A DNA stretch of 64,000 nt. Origin: DATKFM01 sp963851215 (GTDB lineage Bacteria; Pseudomonadota; Alphaproteobacteria; Dongiales; Dongiaceae). The first letter of the stretch is position 1; every line of letters begins with the position of its first letter. The notes beneath the pieces were generated by a model, which was not told the origin of the DNA, searched no databases, and worked only from the letters and a program-made list of their open reading frames with translations. A program made the position numbers and the translations under genes. Shown here one piece after another: positions 1-9,093 of the stretch. The stretch spans positions 186,001 to 250,000 of the forward strand of contig CAWKOG010000020.1 in the NCBI GenBank assembly GCA_963851215.1, read 5' to 3'.

Positions 1-9
1 CTTCCTGCC

Positions 10-621
10 TCAGTTCACTAGACGGATCGCCAGATCGAGAAGCGCGGAGCTGAGTTTCAGTCCGGCGTCCTGAGCGGCTCTCGGGTTGATTTCAAACTTG
101 ATGGTGTTGTCCACCTTGACGAGGCGGATCATGCCGCCGTCGTCGGCAAATCCGTCGAGATCGCTGATCGTCAGCGCATGGCCGACGGCGCTGGTCTCGA
201 CGATTTTCTTGACTCGCGACTTCTCGGACGGCGCGATGTAGATGACGTTGCAGACGTCATCCTTCTTCAGCCTCTCCAGATACTTCAGTTCGACCGGCCG
301 GCCGGAGACCTTCTTGCCCTGCAGCGTCTTGTCGAACGCTTCGCCGAGCTCATGCTTGCCGATCACGCAAAAGCTTATCGTCTTCCCGTCGCCGCCGAAG
401 CTTTCCGCCGGCCAGGTGGTGAATTTGGCGAAGTGGTAGATGAACGCCGCCTTGAGCGACGGCTCGTCGGCAACCTGGGCCGCGGCCTGCGTCGTCGTGC
501 TGGACAGCGGCGCCGGCAGCAGCAGCGCGGCAATGAGCAAAGCGTGCAGGAACCGGACGAACGATCCGTTCCGGCGCCTCCCCGTCTTTGGCTCGCTACT
601 TGCCACGCCGTCGCCCTTCAT
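10..621 (-). CDS. YfiR/DUF4154-family periplasmic protein
   Basis: The protein has a long basic N-region, a hydrophobic export segment (FLHALLIAALLLP) and then a mature domain typical of DUF4154: KAAFIYHFAKFTTWP at its start, a central CVIGKHELGEAF, and a conserved C-terminal stretch with LVKVDNTIKFEINP. In the characterised member, YfiR, the periplasmic domain restrains a membrane diguanylate cyclase; other members sit beside sensor kinases or TonB receptors. Genes downstream of it lie outside the window, so no partner can be named. I prefer the ATG at 621; a TTG at 675 would add 18 residues. The upstream gap carries a CtrA-type box at 915-929. Family call is confident, role is not. Confidence 0.82.
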   Translation of the reverse strand: MKGDGVASSEPKTGRRRNGSFVRFLHALLIAALLLPAPLSSTTTQAAAQVADEPSLKAAFIYHFAKFTTWPAESFGGDGKTISFCVIGKHELGEAFDKTLQGKKVSGRPVELKYLERLKKDDVCNVIYIAPSEKSRVKKIVETSAVGHALTISDLDGFADDGGMIRLVKVDNTIKFEINPRAAQDAGLKLSSALLDLAIRLVN

Positions 622-675
622 TGCGCCGAGTTGAATCCGCCGGCGGCCGCACCGCCCGGCATTTGCCTGCGCCAA

Positions 676-1301
676 AGGCGGCCGAGAGCCAGCCGCAATT
701 CCGCCGCTGCTAGAGTTGCTCCCTGCGCCATGGGCTGGCGTCGCACTCCCGTTCGTTCAAGAGATTCCGCCCCTGTGCGGCCGGCATCGCGCTTCGGGGC
801 ATGACCAGACATTTCAACCGAGAAGACCTGCAGTTAACCTTTGCGTTCAATTCTCGTACAGAATTGGTTAATTTTCGCTGAAGTCACGGCTTTATCAGGC
901 ATTTTTGCACTGGGTTAACGATCTGTTAACCTATTTTTCCGCCCCAACAGATTCAAAGACTTAAGACCTAAGGCCGCGGCCCGATGGCGGCGCTCCGGCC
1001 GTCCGGCGGGACGCTGCACAGGTTTATTTCCGCCCGGCCGTGAAGAGGCCAGTTGGCGGCTACCCGAAACCGCGGAAGACGGTCAAGAACAACGCGTTGC
1101 GAACTCTTCCCCTCTTGGCCCTGGAATTGGCCGCCACCGTCCGGCCCGGCGACCTGACTGAGCGCGATGCCGTGCCAATCGAATGGCGGAGCACCAAGCT
1201 CCATGCGCGGACCCGCGCCATTTGCCGCGAAATGTTTCCTTTCCCGCGCAACGCCGTCTGGCTAGTCTGGTACGAGCAGACTTCGAACGCGGAGGCGGAT
1301 C
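676..1301. other. Intergenic region, probable divergent promoters
   Basis: About 625 bases with no convincing gene. The part from roughly 820 to 960 is clearly more AT-rich than its surroundings and holds three GTTAAC sequences, one exact TTAA-N7-TTAA box and one near match (TTAA at 868-871, TGAA at 879-882). It separates the divergent YfiR-like gene and nitrile hydratase genes, so it probably carries promoters for one or both. The open frames between 1040 and 1363 lack a ribosome binding site and any recognisable sequence. Confidence 0.6.
915..929. promoter_or_regulatory. Candidate CtrA-binding box
   Basis: Exact TTAA-N7-TTAA: TTAA at 915-918, seven bases, TTAA at 926-929, followed by C as in the extended consensus. 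CtrA is the cell-cycle response regulator of alphaproteobacteria that binds this motif. It lies about 300 bases upstream of the YfiR-like start on one side and 370 bases upstream of the nitrile hydratase start on the other. Confidence 0.55.
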
Positions 1302-1598
1302 TTGCGCGGCTATCACGATATCGGCGGCTTGCCGCTCGGAGAGATCGACCGCGGCGAGCATGACTATGCGATGTGGGAGAAGCGCGTCGACGCCATGCTG
1401 GTGCTGCTGACGAAAAAGGGCATCATCACCGTCGACGAATTGCGCCATGGGATCGAGAACCTGGGCGCTGACGCCTACGAGAGGCTGAGCTACTACGAGC
1501 GCTGGATAGCCTCGGTAACACGGGCGCTGCAGGCGCGCGGTGTCATCACGACCGACGAGCTCGGACGGAAGATGGCCGGCGCCGCCGACAAGCGATGA
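1302..1598 (+). CDS. Nitrile hydratase beta subunit, N-terminal half (separate gene)
   Basis: 98 residues matching the N-terminal helical half of nitrile hydratase beta: the opening GYHDIGGLP, a WEKR segment, LSYYERW near residue 62, and a second helix ending in GVITTDEL. In ordinary nitrile hydratases this is fused to an SH3-like C-terminal half; here it ends in ATGA (1595-1598), which also starts the next gene. Free halves of beta are known in thiocyanate hydrolase and toyocamycin nitrile hydratase. The start is a TTG preceded by GGAGGCGGA at 1290-1298. Acts in the cytoplasm with the next two gene products as a three-subunit metalloenzyme. Confidence 0.8.
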   Translation: MRGYHDIGGLPLGEIDRGEHDYAMWEKRVDAMLVLLTKKGIITVDELRHGIENLGADAYERLSYYERWIASVTRALQARGVITTDELGRKMAGAADKR

Positions 1599-1888
1599 AC
1601 GCACGCTTCAAGACAGGCGACCGCGTCTCCGTGCGGCGGGCCGAACCCATCGGCCATGTCCGCACGCCCTACTACATCCGCGGCAAGACCGGCTCGATCG
1701 AGCGGCTTTGCGGCGAATTCCCCAATCCCGAGGAGCTCGCTTTCGGCCGCAGCGGATTGCCGCGGCTGCCGATGTACCGCGTGCGGTTCCTGCAGACGGA
1801 AATCTGGCCGGAGTATCGAGGCCGCGCATCGGATTCCGTTGATGTCGAGATCTACGAGCATTGGCTGGAACCGGCAAAACAGGGGTAG
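1595..1888 (+). CDS. Nitrile hydratase beta subunit, C-terminal SH3-like half (separate gene)
   Basis: 97 residues corresponding to the C-terminal barrel of nitrile hydratase beta: FKTGDRVSVRR at the start, GHVRTPYYIRGKTG, a PEELAFGR stretch, MYRVRF and the closing YEHWLEP. It overlaps the upstream half by four bases and ends four bases before the alpha subunit start, so the three genes are almost certainly co-transcribed and translationally coupled. In the three-subunit relatives this chain packs against the alpha (gamma in thiocyanate hydrolase) chain that binds the metal. The natural substrate, nitrile or thiocyanate, cannot be decided from the sequence. Confidence 0.82.
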   Translation: MNARFKTGDRVSVRRAEPIGHVRTPYYIRGKTGSIERLCGEFPNPEELAFGRSGLPRLPMYRVRFLQTEIWPEYRGRASDSVDVEIYEHWLEPAKQG

Positions 1889-1892
1889 CGCC

Positions 1893-2516
1893 ATGCATGA
1901 TGGCCATCACGATCACGAGCCTGCGGGAAAGCGCGACCACGACGCGCCGCTGACCGACTATCAACGCATGGAGATTGCCGTTCGCGAGTTGCTGATCGAG
2001 AAAGGCGTGGTCACCGCCGAAGAGATCCGCCGCACGGTCGAAGCCATGGACGCGCGCAGCCCTGCCCTGGGCGCCCGGGTCGTCGCCCGTGCCTGGAGCG
2101 ATCCTGCCTTCAAGGCGCGCCTCGTCGCCAACGGAACAGCGGCCTGCGAAGAACTGGGCATCGAGATGGGTCCTACAAAGCTTGTCGTGGTCGAAAACAC
2201 CGCCGACACCCACAACATGATCGTCTGCACCCTCTGCTCCTGCTATCCGCGTTCGCTCCTGGGCCTGCCGCCGGACTGGTACAAGGGCCGCGCCTACCGC
2301 GCCCGCGCCGTTCGCGAGCCGCGCCAGGTGCTGAAAGAGTTCGGGTTCGATCTTCCGGACAGTTTCAATCTTCGCGTGCATGACTCGACGGCCGATATGC
2401 GCTACATGGTGCTGCCCGCCCGTCCGGCCGGCACCGACGGTTGGAGCGAGGAGCGGCTTGCCGCAATCGTCACCCGCGACTGCATGATCGGCGTTTCGGT
2501 GCCAAAAGTTCAATAA
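1893..2516 (+). CDS. Cobalt-type nitrile hydratase alpha subunit
   Basis: 207 residues with a His-rich N-terminus and the metal site VCTLCSC (Cys112, Cys115, Ser116, Cys117). Threonine in the second position marks the cobalt-type centre; two of the cysteines are oxidised in known enzymes. Later family landmarks are LGLPPDWYKGRAYR, AVREPRQVLKEFG and MRYMVLPARPAGTDGW. After CSCYP most nitrile hydratases have Trp; this protein has Arg-Ser (residues 120-121), close to the active site entrance. The enzyme hydrates a nitrile (or, in thiocyanate hydrolase, SCN-) without reduction. The cobalt-insertion activator gene often found next to it is not in the window. Confidence 0.9.
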   Translation: MHDGHHDHEPAGKRDHDAPLTDYQRMEIAVRELLIEKGVVTAEEIRRTVEAMDARSPALGARVVARAWSDPAFKARLVANGTAACEELGIEMGPTKLVVVENTADTHNMIVCTLCSCYPRSLLGLPPDWYKGRAYRARAVREPRQVLKEFGFDLPDSFNLRVHDSTADMRYMVLPARPAGTDGWSEERLAAIVTRDCMIGVSVPKVQ

Positions 2517-2843
2517 ATTCGGTAATTTTTGCACTTCCCGCTCAGTTCGAGAATCCGACAGCAATGAGCGATTGATAGATGGCTTGAAATAGAACGCTGA
2601 TAACAACCTTCGTCGCCGTGGACGCAGGGTCCCAGGCTAGCAGCGCGGTGCTGAATCGATCAGCCAGGTTACTTTCAATTTTTGATTGCAGCCCGCGCCG
2701 ACGCACCGGTGGCCAAATCACCACCTCAACGATTCGTTAACCATCTTTGCCCCAGAATGTTGCGGCTGTGTGACATCATTCACGGCCGGAACGCGCGGCG
2801 TGGCGCAGATTTGGAGGCGCTGGACCGCGACTGGAGGCGCGCC
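2517..2843. other. Intergenic region
   Basis: About 325 bases with no supported gene. The last 110 bases hold TCAA at 2726-2729 and TTAA at 2737-2740, a one-mismatch version of the TTAA-N7-TTAA box, about 105 bases ahead of the small gene at 2844. I see no strong terminator after the nitrile hydratase genes. Confidence 0.45.
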
Positions 2844-3077
2844 ATGTTCGAACTATTCCTCGTTGCCTGCGTCGACACGCATATCTGCGAGTATGTGCAG
2901 GTGTCGGACCTCTATGCCACCGAGGAAACCTGCAAGATGCAGGCGGCGATTATCGCCGGCGTGATCCAGGGCCGTCATGACGTCTCCGGCAATGTCAGCT
3001 ACCGCTTCAATTGCAATCTGCAGGAATCGGCGGAGGCGGCGCCGCCAAAGCTCGTCATTCTTCCCGCGCCCGGCTAA
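2844..3077 (+). CDS. Small hypothetical protein with four cysteines
   Basis: A 77-residue product starting MFELFLVACVD, with GGAGGCGC at 2833-2840 as ribosome binding site. The frame stays open upstream to 2682, but that part reads as non-coding and lacks a binding site, so I use the ATG at 2844. It contains Cys residues near positions 9, 14, 31 and 57, and a short acidic CEYVQVSDLYATEETC segment. Small proteins of this shape are common in alphaproteobacteria, but I do not recognise a named family. No signal peptide is clear. Convergent with the ornithine cyclodeaminase-family gene, only six bases away. Confidence 0.55.
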   Translation: MFELFLVACVDTHICEYVQVSDLYATEETCKMQAAIIAGVIQGRHDVSGNVSYRFNCNLQESAEAAPPKLVILPAPG

Positions 3078-3083
3078 CCGCCG

Positions 3084-4103
3084 TCACGCGTAGCGCAACT
3101 GCTGCCCGATCCCGAGCCGGCGCGCCTTCTCCAGCATGGCGTGGCCGAGGGCGATATCGCTGAGGCTCAGCCCGCGATGCCAGAACAGGATCGTCTCCTC
3201 CGGCCGTTCGCGTCCTGATTTCCGGCCGGCAACGATCTCGCCGAGCTCACCGTAGAGTGTAACCTCGCTGAGCTTGCCGGCATCCACATGGGCGCGCATC
3301 GCGCCGAACTTGCCGGCGCGCGCCTGTCCCCAATCGTCGACGACCATCTTGTCCATGATGTCCGTGAGCGAAAGCTCGACCGCGCTCATGGTGCCATAGG
3401 GGATCACCAGCGCGCCCTTCCGGATCCAGGATGTCTTGAACAGCGGCTCCGGCTTCTCCAGCCGCGACGCCTCCACCATGATATCCGCGCCTTCCAGGCA
3501 ATCCCGCCAATCGGCGACCGCGCGGACGGTCTTGCCGAGATCGGCCGACAGCCGCGCCGCAAAACCCTCGCGGCTCTCGGGACGGCGTGAATGGACGCGG
3601 ATTTCCTGGAAGTCGAACAGCTTGTCCAGCAGCCGCACATTCCAATAGGCCGTGCCGCGCGCGCCGACATGGCCGAGCACCCGCGGCTTCGGCGGAGCAA
3701 GATACTTGGCGCCCAGCGCGGTCACGGCGCCGGTGCGCATCTCCGTGATCTCCGTGGCGTCGAGGATCGCCACCGGCATGCCGGTGCGGGGATCGAACAG
3801 ATTGAGCAGCGCCATCTCCGACGGCAGGCCGCGCTGATAGTTATCGACATAGTCGCCGACGATCTTCACCCCGGCGAGATTCATCGGCGCCACATAGCCG
3901 CGCAGCACATTGAAATGGCCGCGGAAGGCCGGATCGGGAATCAGATGCATGCGGGGCTCGATCACCGTCTGCCCCAGGCCCTGGGCGCGCAGGCCCTGCT
4001 CCACCGCATCCAGGATTTCCTGATCGGTCATCGCCAGCGCGGCGATATCCGGGCCGTTGAGCCAGGTCAGGTGAATTTGCTGCGGGGAATTGGAAGCGGT
4101 CAT
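3084..4103 (-). CDS. Ornithine cyclodeaminase/mu-crystallin family protein
   Basis: 339 residues, the usual family length. Visible landmarks are GVKIVGDY (the conserved Lys), EMRTGAVTALGAKYL (the conserved Arg that holds the substrate carboxylate) and a central Rossmann fold with a degenerate GHVGARGTAYWNV in place of the usual GxGxQA. The family converts ornithine to proline and ammonia, or uses related amino and imino acids (alanine dehydrogenase, ketimine reductase). The glycine-rich loop differs from canonical ornithine cyclodeaminase, so the substrate is open. It follows hutF by 18 bases on the same strand, which suggests an amino-acid catabolic operon. Confidence 0.85.
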   Translation of the reverse strand: MTASNSPQQIHLTWLNGPDIAALAMTDQEILDAVEQGLRAQGLGQTVIEPRMHLIPDPAFRGHFNVLRGYVAPMNLAGVKIVGDYVDNYQRGLPSEMALLNLFDPRTGMPVAILDATEITEMRTGAVTALGAKYLAPPKPRVLGHVGARGTAYWNVRLLDKLFDFQEIRVHSRRPESREGFAARLSADLGKTVRAVADWRDCLEGADIMVEASRLEKPEPLFKTSWIRKGALVIPYGTMSAVELSLTDIMDKMVVDDWGQARAGKFGAMRAHVDAGKLSEVTLYGELGEIVAGRKSGRERPEETILFWHRGLSLSDIALGHAMLEKARRLGIGQQLRYA

Positions 4104-4121
4104 GCCGATCGCGATGCCGCC

Positions 4122-5522
4122 CTAACCGATCAGCTCGCGCAGCGTCGTGCGGTAGCGGGCGAGCACCGCATGCTCGGCGCGGTGATGTCCCTCCTCCACC
4201 ATCCAGCGGCCGCCGACCATGACGTCGCGCACCGGATTCTCGTTACCGGCGAAGATGGCGGAGTCCAGCAGGATATCGCCGTAGCGGTCGACGAGGCCCG
4301 GCTTTTCCGTGTCGAGCACGACCAGATCCGCGCGGCAGCCCGCAGCCAGCTTACCGATCGGACGGCCGAGCGCCACTGCGCCGCCGGCGAGGGCCGCCTT
4401 GTAAAGCGTGGCGCCCACATGGGGCGAGCCGTTCGCCAGCACATTGCGCTTCCGGTGCAGCATGCGCTGCCCATACTCCAGCCAGCGCAGTTCCTCCACC
4501 GGACTGACGGAGATATGGCTGTCGGAACCGATGCCGATGGCGCCGCCGGCGCCGAGATACTGCACAGCGTTGAAAAAGCCATCGCCCAGATTGCCTTCGG
4601 TCGTCGGGCAGAGGCCGGCGACGGCCCCGCTCCGCGCCAGCCGGCCGGTCTCGCCTTCGGTCATGTGGGTGGCATGCACCAGGCACCATCGCGGATTGAG
4701 CGCGTGATTGTTCAGCAGCCATTCCACCGGACGTTGGTTGCTCCAGGCGAGGCAATCCTCCACTTCCTTCACCTGCTCGGCTATGTGGATATGCACCGGC
4801 GCCGCTGCATCCATCTGATCCAGCCCGTTCAAGGTCTCGGCCAGCATCTGCGGCGTCACCGCGCGCAGGGAATGGGGGGCGATGCCGAAGCGGATCTGCG
4901 GATCGTTGCCATGGCGCTGAATCAGCCGGTTCAACATCCGGAGAAACGCCTGGGGATCGTTGAGGAAGCGCCGCTGCCCGCTGCCGGCGGGCTTGCCGCC
5001 GAATCCGCCGCAGCCATAGAGCACCGGCAGATGGGTCAAGCCGATGCCGGTCGCGCGCGCCGCGGCGATGATCTGCTCCGACATCTCGGCATAGTCGGCG
5101 AAGGGGCGGCCGTCGATATCGTGATGCACATAGTGGAATTCGCCGACGGCGGTGTAGCCGCTCTTCAGCATCTCAACATAAAGCTGTGCGGCGATCGCCT
5201 GAAGCTGCGGCGGCGTGATGCGGCCGACGAACCCATACATCACCTGGCGCCAGGTCCAGAAACTGTCGTCACCAGCCGCTCCTGTCTGGCCCGCCTGCTC
5301 CGTCAGTCCCGCCATCGCCCGCTGGAAGGCGTGGGAATGCAAGTTCGGCATGCCGGGAATAACCGGGCCTTTGGCGCGATAGGGATAGCAGCTCTCGGCA
5401 TGGGCCGCCGCGTTCGGCATCACGTTGATGAGGGCGCCGTCGCCGTCGATCTCGAACAGCACATTGCTGGCCCAGCCATCGGGAAGGAGCGCCGTTTCGG
5501 CGAAGAGAGTCTGCAAGGTCAT
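4122..5522 (-). CDS. hutF: Formimidoylglutamate deiminase HutF
   Basis: 466 residues of the amidohydrolase superfamily with the HutF pattern: NLHSHAFQRAMAG for the first metal ligands, GEFHYVHHD, GIAPHSLRAV, HIHIAEQ, a LVHATHM segment and GSDSHISVSPVEELRWLEY near the C-terminal third. The enzyme deiminates N-formimino-glutamate to N-formyl-glutamate plus ammonia, the step after imidazolonepropionase in the five-step histidine route. The partners are in the same window: hutI at 7029, hutG at 24297 and hutU at 29963. The frame is intact and full length. Confidence 0.95.
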   Translation of the reverse strand: MTLQTLFAETALLPDGWASNVLFEIDGDGALINVMPNAAAHAESCYPYRAKGPVIPGMPNLHSHAFQRAMAGLTEQAGQTGAAGDDSFWTWRQVMYGFVGRITPPQLQAIAAQLYVEMLKSGYTAVGEFHYVHHDIDGRPFADYAEMSEQIIAAARATGIGLTHLPVLYGCGGFGGKPAGSGQRRFLNDPQAFLRMLNRLIQRHGNDPQIRFGIAPHSLRAVTPQMLAETLNGLDQMDAAAPVHIHIAEQVKEVEDCLAWSNQRPVEWLLNNHALNPRWCLVHATHMTEGETGRLARSGAVAGLCPTTEGNLGDGFFNAVQYLGAGGAIGIGSDSHISVSPVEELRWLEYGQRMLHRKRNVLANGSPHVGATLYKAALAGGAVALGRPIGKLAAGCRADLVVLDTEKPGLVDRYGDILLDSAIFAGNENPVRDVMVGGRWMVEEGHHRAEHAVLARYRTTLRELIG

Positions 5523-5574
5523 TTTGTCTTGAATCCGGAAAGTCTCATCTAATCATGCATCACGGCCGGACTTG

Positions 5575-6912
5575 TCAGCGCACGACCTGCAACACGACAA
5601 CCCGACTTTTATCGCCTTCGAACTCATACATGGCCAGATAGTCGTTGCCAATGAACTGCACATTGGAACGCGAGTAGGTCGGGAGGGTCCGCCGATAGAT
5701 TTCACTGCCATCGGCTGCCTTGAAGACAAAAACCGCGTCGGCGATGTTACCCAGGGAAACGCTGGGCGAAGTGCTGACCGCAACCAGTGCGCCGTCGGGG
5801 CTGACCGACAAGGCGGTGATGCTGCGGCCCTTCGGGATTTCGCGTGAGCCGCTTCCCGCCGGCAAGTGACCAGACGATGCGGTACCGGCCCTCGTCGCGA
5901 TAGGAGTCCCAGGCGATCCAGCCATCGCCGATGCGGCGCAGATTGGCGCCGATGCTGACGAGGCCGTCGGCGGTGAACGGCCCCCACCGCACCGTACCGT
6001 CCGGGCCGACACCGATCATTCCATTGGGATAATACGACAGCAGAAGATCGCCGCTGAGATCATCGAACGCGAGAAGCTGATATTGTTGCCCCTTCGGCAG
6101 TGAAACCGTTCGCTCCGCTCCGCCGCTGGCCGGTCGAATACGGACAACGGCATCAACGCTGTTCCCGCTCTGCACATTCTCAAGCCATGCCAATTCCGTA
6201 CCTTCGCCGGTCACGATCGGATTCCAATAAGGCAAATCGGCAGGCGGTGACGGATGAATCGGGTTGGCTGTGGCCAGCAGGCAGGACATAGACTTCTGTT
6301 TTCTGCGTTGCCTTGTCATAGGTCTGGTAGAGAGCGCCGCCGCCCGGCCAGACCTGGCCAATGCCACCTCCCGCTTCAATCGCGGGAATTGCGATCGGCT
6401 GCAATCGGCAATCGGGCATTCGCAGAATCGAGTAGCGCCGCGCCTCCGCCGCCATCAGCCACACTTCGCCGGCCCGTTCCATCGCCAGGTCCGCCGATGC
6501 GCCGGTGCCATCGAGCCACTGGCCCTCCAGCTCGCAGACGCGCGGCCAATCGCCGGTTTCGGGCGCCGGATCGGATTCGACGAGGAACAGCGTGGGTATC
6601 AGAAGTTGATAGCCGAACAACTGCGCAAAAAAGAGCACGGGCAGCGCCGGCACCAGCAGCAGCCAGCCCCACCAGCGCCGCCAACAGATCAGGAGATATA
6701 GCAGCGCCGCAAACAGGGCCTGCAAGAAGCACGGCGAGGCCAACGTCAAGGACGCGCCAGAGAACCTCACGGTCATGACCACCGATAAGTTCTTCCAACA
6801 GCATCATGCCTGAGAATATGATGCTATGCGGACCGACGATCGGGATGAGATAGATGGCGAAGGAGCCGATGATCGCCCACAGCAGCGCCCGCTTTCGCGA
6901 GGATCTGTTCAT
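5575..6912 (-). CDS. Membrane-anchored protein with beta-propeller-like periplasmic part (frameshifted)
   Basis: One gene reads through three frames. The N-terminus (MNRSSRKRALLWAIIG) carries a hydrophobic segment and a second pair of segments (ALLYLLICWRRW to ALPVLFFAQLFGYQLLIP). A roughly 300-residue domain follows, rich in short beta-strand repeats such as ALSVSPDGALVAVS and LAFDDLSGDLLLSY, a WD40 or PQQ-like propeller style. Frame changes lie near 6720, 6240 and 5855; at the last, GGG for GG explains the shift. I found no named family. It sits between hutF and hutI, on the hutF strand, but nothing links it to histidine use. Sequencing error is more likely than decay. Confidence 0.55.
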
Positions 6913-7028
6913 TCGCGTTTTCCGACTGTTTCGCCGCCACGACCGGTTGACGCCCGGGCAGCGCAACAATAGGAGATGGGAGTCACTCCGGCAAACATCG
7001 GCTCAACAAGAACGGAAGAGAAAGCAAA

Positions 7029-8279
7029 ATGGCGGCCGAGCGCGGAACCTGGGACAGCCTGTTCACCAATTGCCGTCTGGCGACCATGGCGCCGGGCGGC
7101 GCTGCCTATGGCGCGATCGAAGAGGCCGCAATCGCCGTGCAGGACGGCCGCATCGCCTGGATCGGCACGATGCGCGAATTGCCGCCCGTCGAAGCGCAGC
7201 GGGCCCGTGCCACCCATGACCTGCGCGGCCGCTGGCTCACGCCCGGCCTGATCGACTGCCACACCCACCTGGTCTATGGCGGCAATCGCGCCCACGAGTT
7301 CGAGCTGCGTCTGGGCGGCGCGACCTATGAGGAGATCGCGCGGGCCGGCGGCGGCATCCGTTCCACTGTCGCTGCGACTCGCGCCGCCACGGAACAGGCG
7401 CTGATCGAGTCCGCCCTGCCCCGGCTCGATGCGCTGCAGACCGAAGGCGTCACCACGGTCGAGATCAAGTCCGGCTATGGCCTGAACACCGAGACCGAGG
7501 CGAAGACGCTTCGCGCGGCTCGCGCCCTCGCCGGCCGGCGCCGGGTCAATGTACGGACCACGTTCCTCGGCGCCCATACCGTGCCGGCGGAGTTCGATGG
7601 CCGCGCCGACGCCTATATCGATCTCGTCGTGTCGGAGATGCTGCCGGCCGTGGCAAAGGATGGGCTCGCCGATGCGGTTGATGCCTTCTGCGAGAAGATC
7701 GCGTTTTCGCCGGAGCAGACGGCGCGGGTGTTCGATGCGGCGGCCGGGCACGGGCTCCCGGTGAAGCTCCATGCCGATCAACTCTCCGATCTCGGCGGCG
7801 CGGCATTGGCGGCGCGCTACAAAGCGCTGTCGGCCGATCACCTGGAGTACACGTCGGACGCCGGCGTCGCAGCGATGGCCAAGGCCGGCACGGTCGCCGT
7901 ACTGCTGCCGGGTGCGTTCTACTTCCTGCGGGAGACCAAGCTGCCGCCGCTGGCGCAGTTCCGCGCGGCCGGCGTGCCGATCGCCATCGCCACCGACAGC
8001 AATCCCGGCAGCGCGCCGGTGACCTCGATCCTGCTGATGCTCAACATGGCCTGCACGCTGTTCCGCATGACGCCGGAGGAAGCGCTGGCGGGGGTGACAC
8101 GCCACGCCGCGATGGCGCTGGGCATGGCGGAAACCCACGGTACGCTGGAGGTGGGCAAGGCCGCCGACTTCGCCATCTGGAACATCGAGCGGCCGGCGGA
8201 GCTCTGCTACCGGATCGGCTTTAACCCCTGCGCCGGCGTGGTGCGCGGCGGCGAGGCGGTCGGAAAGCTGGCGAGCTAG
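7029..8279 (+). CDS. hutI: Imidazolonepropionase HutI
   Basis: 416 residues, full length. Metal and substrate motifs are in order: GLIDCHTHLVYGGNRAHEFE (metal His pair), AGGGIRSTVAATR, TVEIKSGYGL, KLHADQLSD (metal His) and IATDSNPGSAP (metal Asp). The enzyme opens the imidazolone ring of 4-imidazolone-5-propanoate to give N-formimino-glutamate, the substrate of HutF. It stands alone on its strand, with about 115 bases between it and the divergent membrane gene. A binding site, AGAGAAAG, precedes the ATG at 7029. Confidence 0.96.
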   Translation: MAAERGTWDSLFTNCRLATMAPGGAAYGAIEEAAIAVQDGRIAWIGTMRELPPVEAQRARATHDLRGRWLTPGLIDCHTHLVYGGNRAHEFELRLGGATYEEIARAGGGIRSTVAATRAATEQALIESALPRLDALQTEGVTTVEIKSGYGLNTETEAKTLRAARALAGRRRVNVRTTFLGAHTVPAEFDGRADAYIDLVVSEMLPAVAKDGLADAVDAFCEKIAFSPEQTARVFDAAAGHGLPVKLHADQLSDLGGAALAARYKALSADHLEYTSDAGVAAMAKAGTVAVLLPGAFYFLRETKLPPLAQFRAAGVPIAIATDSNPGSAPVTSILLMLNMACTLFRMTPEEALAGVTRHAAMALGMAETHGTLEVGKAADFAIWNIERPAELCYRIGFNPCAGVVRGGEAVGKLAS

Positions 8280-8283
8280 ACCG

Positions 8284-8874
8284 CTATTCCCAGAACGCCA
8301 GGGCCAGCGACGCCACCAGCAGCGCCGCCATGGTCAGGTTGAAGATGCGCATTGCCCGGTCCGAGGCGAACAGCCGCACCGCTACGCCGACACTGACCCA
8401 GAAGGCACAGCTCGGCCAGGCCAACAGGGCAAACACCGCGGCCACGATAAGCGATTCCGCCACATTGTCCCGGCCAGGCGTGTAGGTGCTGATGGCGGCC
8501 ACGGCCATCATCCAGCCCTTTGGGTTCACCCACTGGAAGGCCGCCGCTTCCAGGAAGTTCATCGGCCGCCGAGCCCCGCCCTTCGCATCCGGCCGCCCCG
8601 CGTTGGCGATGCGCCAGGCGAGATAGAGCAGATAGGCGCCGCCGGCGAACTTCAGGATCGTCTGCAATTCAGGTATCGCCACGAACACCGCTTTCAGGCC
8701 CAGGCCTATGGCGATGACCATCACCGGAAACCCCACGGAAATGCCGGTTATGTGCGGGATGGTGCTGCGGAAGCCGTAGTTCGCGCCCGATGCGGCGAGC
8801 ATCACCACGTTCGGCCCCGGCGTGAAGCTGGTGGCGAAGGCGAAGACGAAAAGCGGGCCGATGAAATCGTACAT
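8284..8874 (-). CDS. LysE/RhtB-family amino acid exporter
   Basis: 196 residues, an integral membrane protein with about six hydrophobic segments. The N-terminus FATSFTPGPNVVMLAASGANYG is close to the signature of the LysE/RhtB exporters, and FQWVNPKGWMMAV is the conserved central block. Members export amino acids or their analogues such as lysine, homoserine or threonine; the substrate cannot be told from the sequence. It is convergent with hutI, four bases away, and may relieve amino acid overload, but that is only inferred from position. Confidence 0.9.
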   Translation of the reverse strand: MYDFIGPLFVFAFATSFTPGPNVVMLAASGANYGFRSTIPHITGISVGFPVMVIAIGLGLKAVFVAIPELQTILKFAGGAYLLYLAWRIANAGRPDAKGGARRPMNFLEAAAFQWVNPKGWMMAVAAISTYTPGRDNVAESLIVAAVFALLAWPSCAFWVSVGVAVRLFASDRAMRIFNLTMAALLVASLALAFWE

Positions 8875-9093
8875 CAGAAAGTACCTGCCGCGTCTTTAAC
8901 TCCGGCGCCCGGCGACGCATATATCGGCGGAGCGGGCGCGCATTACGTCAGATAGCGTGACCCATTTCAAGACCGCGGCGCCCCGGCAAAATGTCTGCCG
9001 GGATATGCAGGAGACGCATGGCGCTAGCGGCATAAGTTCCGCATCGCGCCCGGCCGCGCGCCGCGGTAAAATACTTGGTCACGGAGATTCGCG

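Noticed and set aside
1040..1363. 107-codon plus-strand frame ahead of the nitrile hydratase genes
   Set aside because: Overlaps the nitrile hydratase start, lacks a ribosome binding site, and reads as Arg-rich noise.
3591..5552. Long open frame on the plus strand (653 codons) opposite the ornithine cyclodeaminase and hutF genes
   Set aside because: His/Arg/Ala-rich composition, no family sequence, and exactly antisense to two well-supported genes. High-GC codon use creates such frames.
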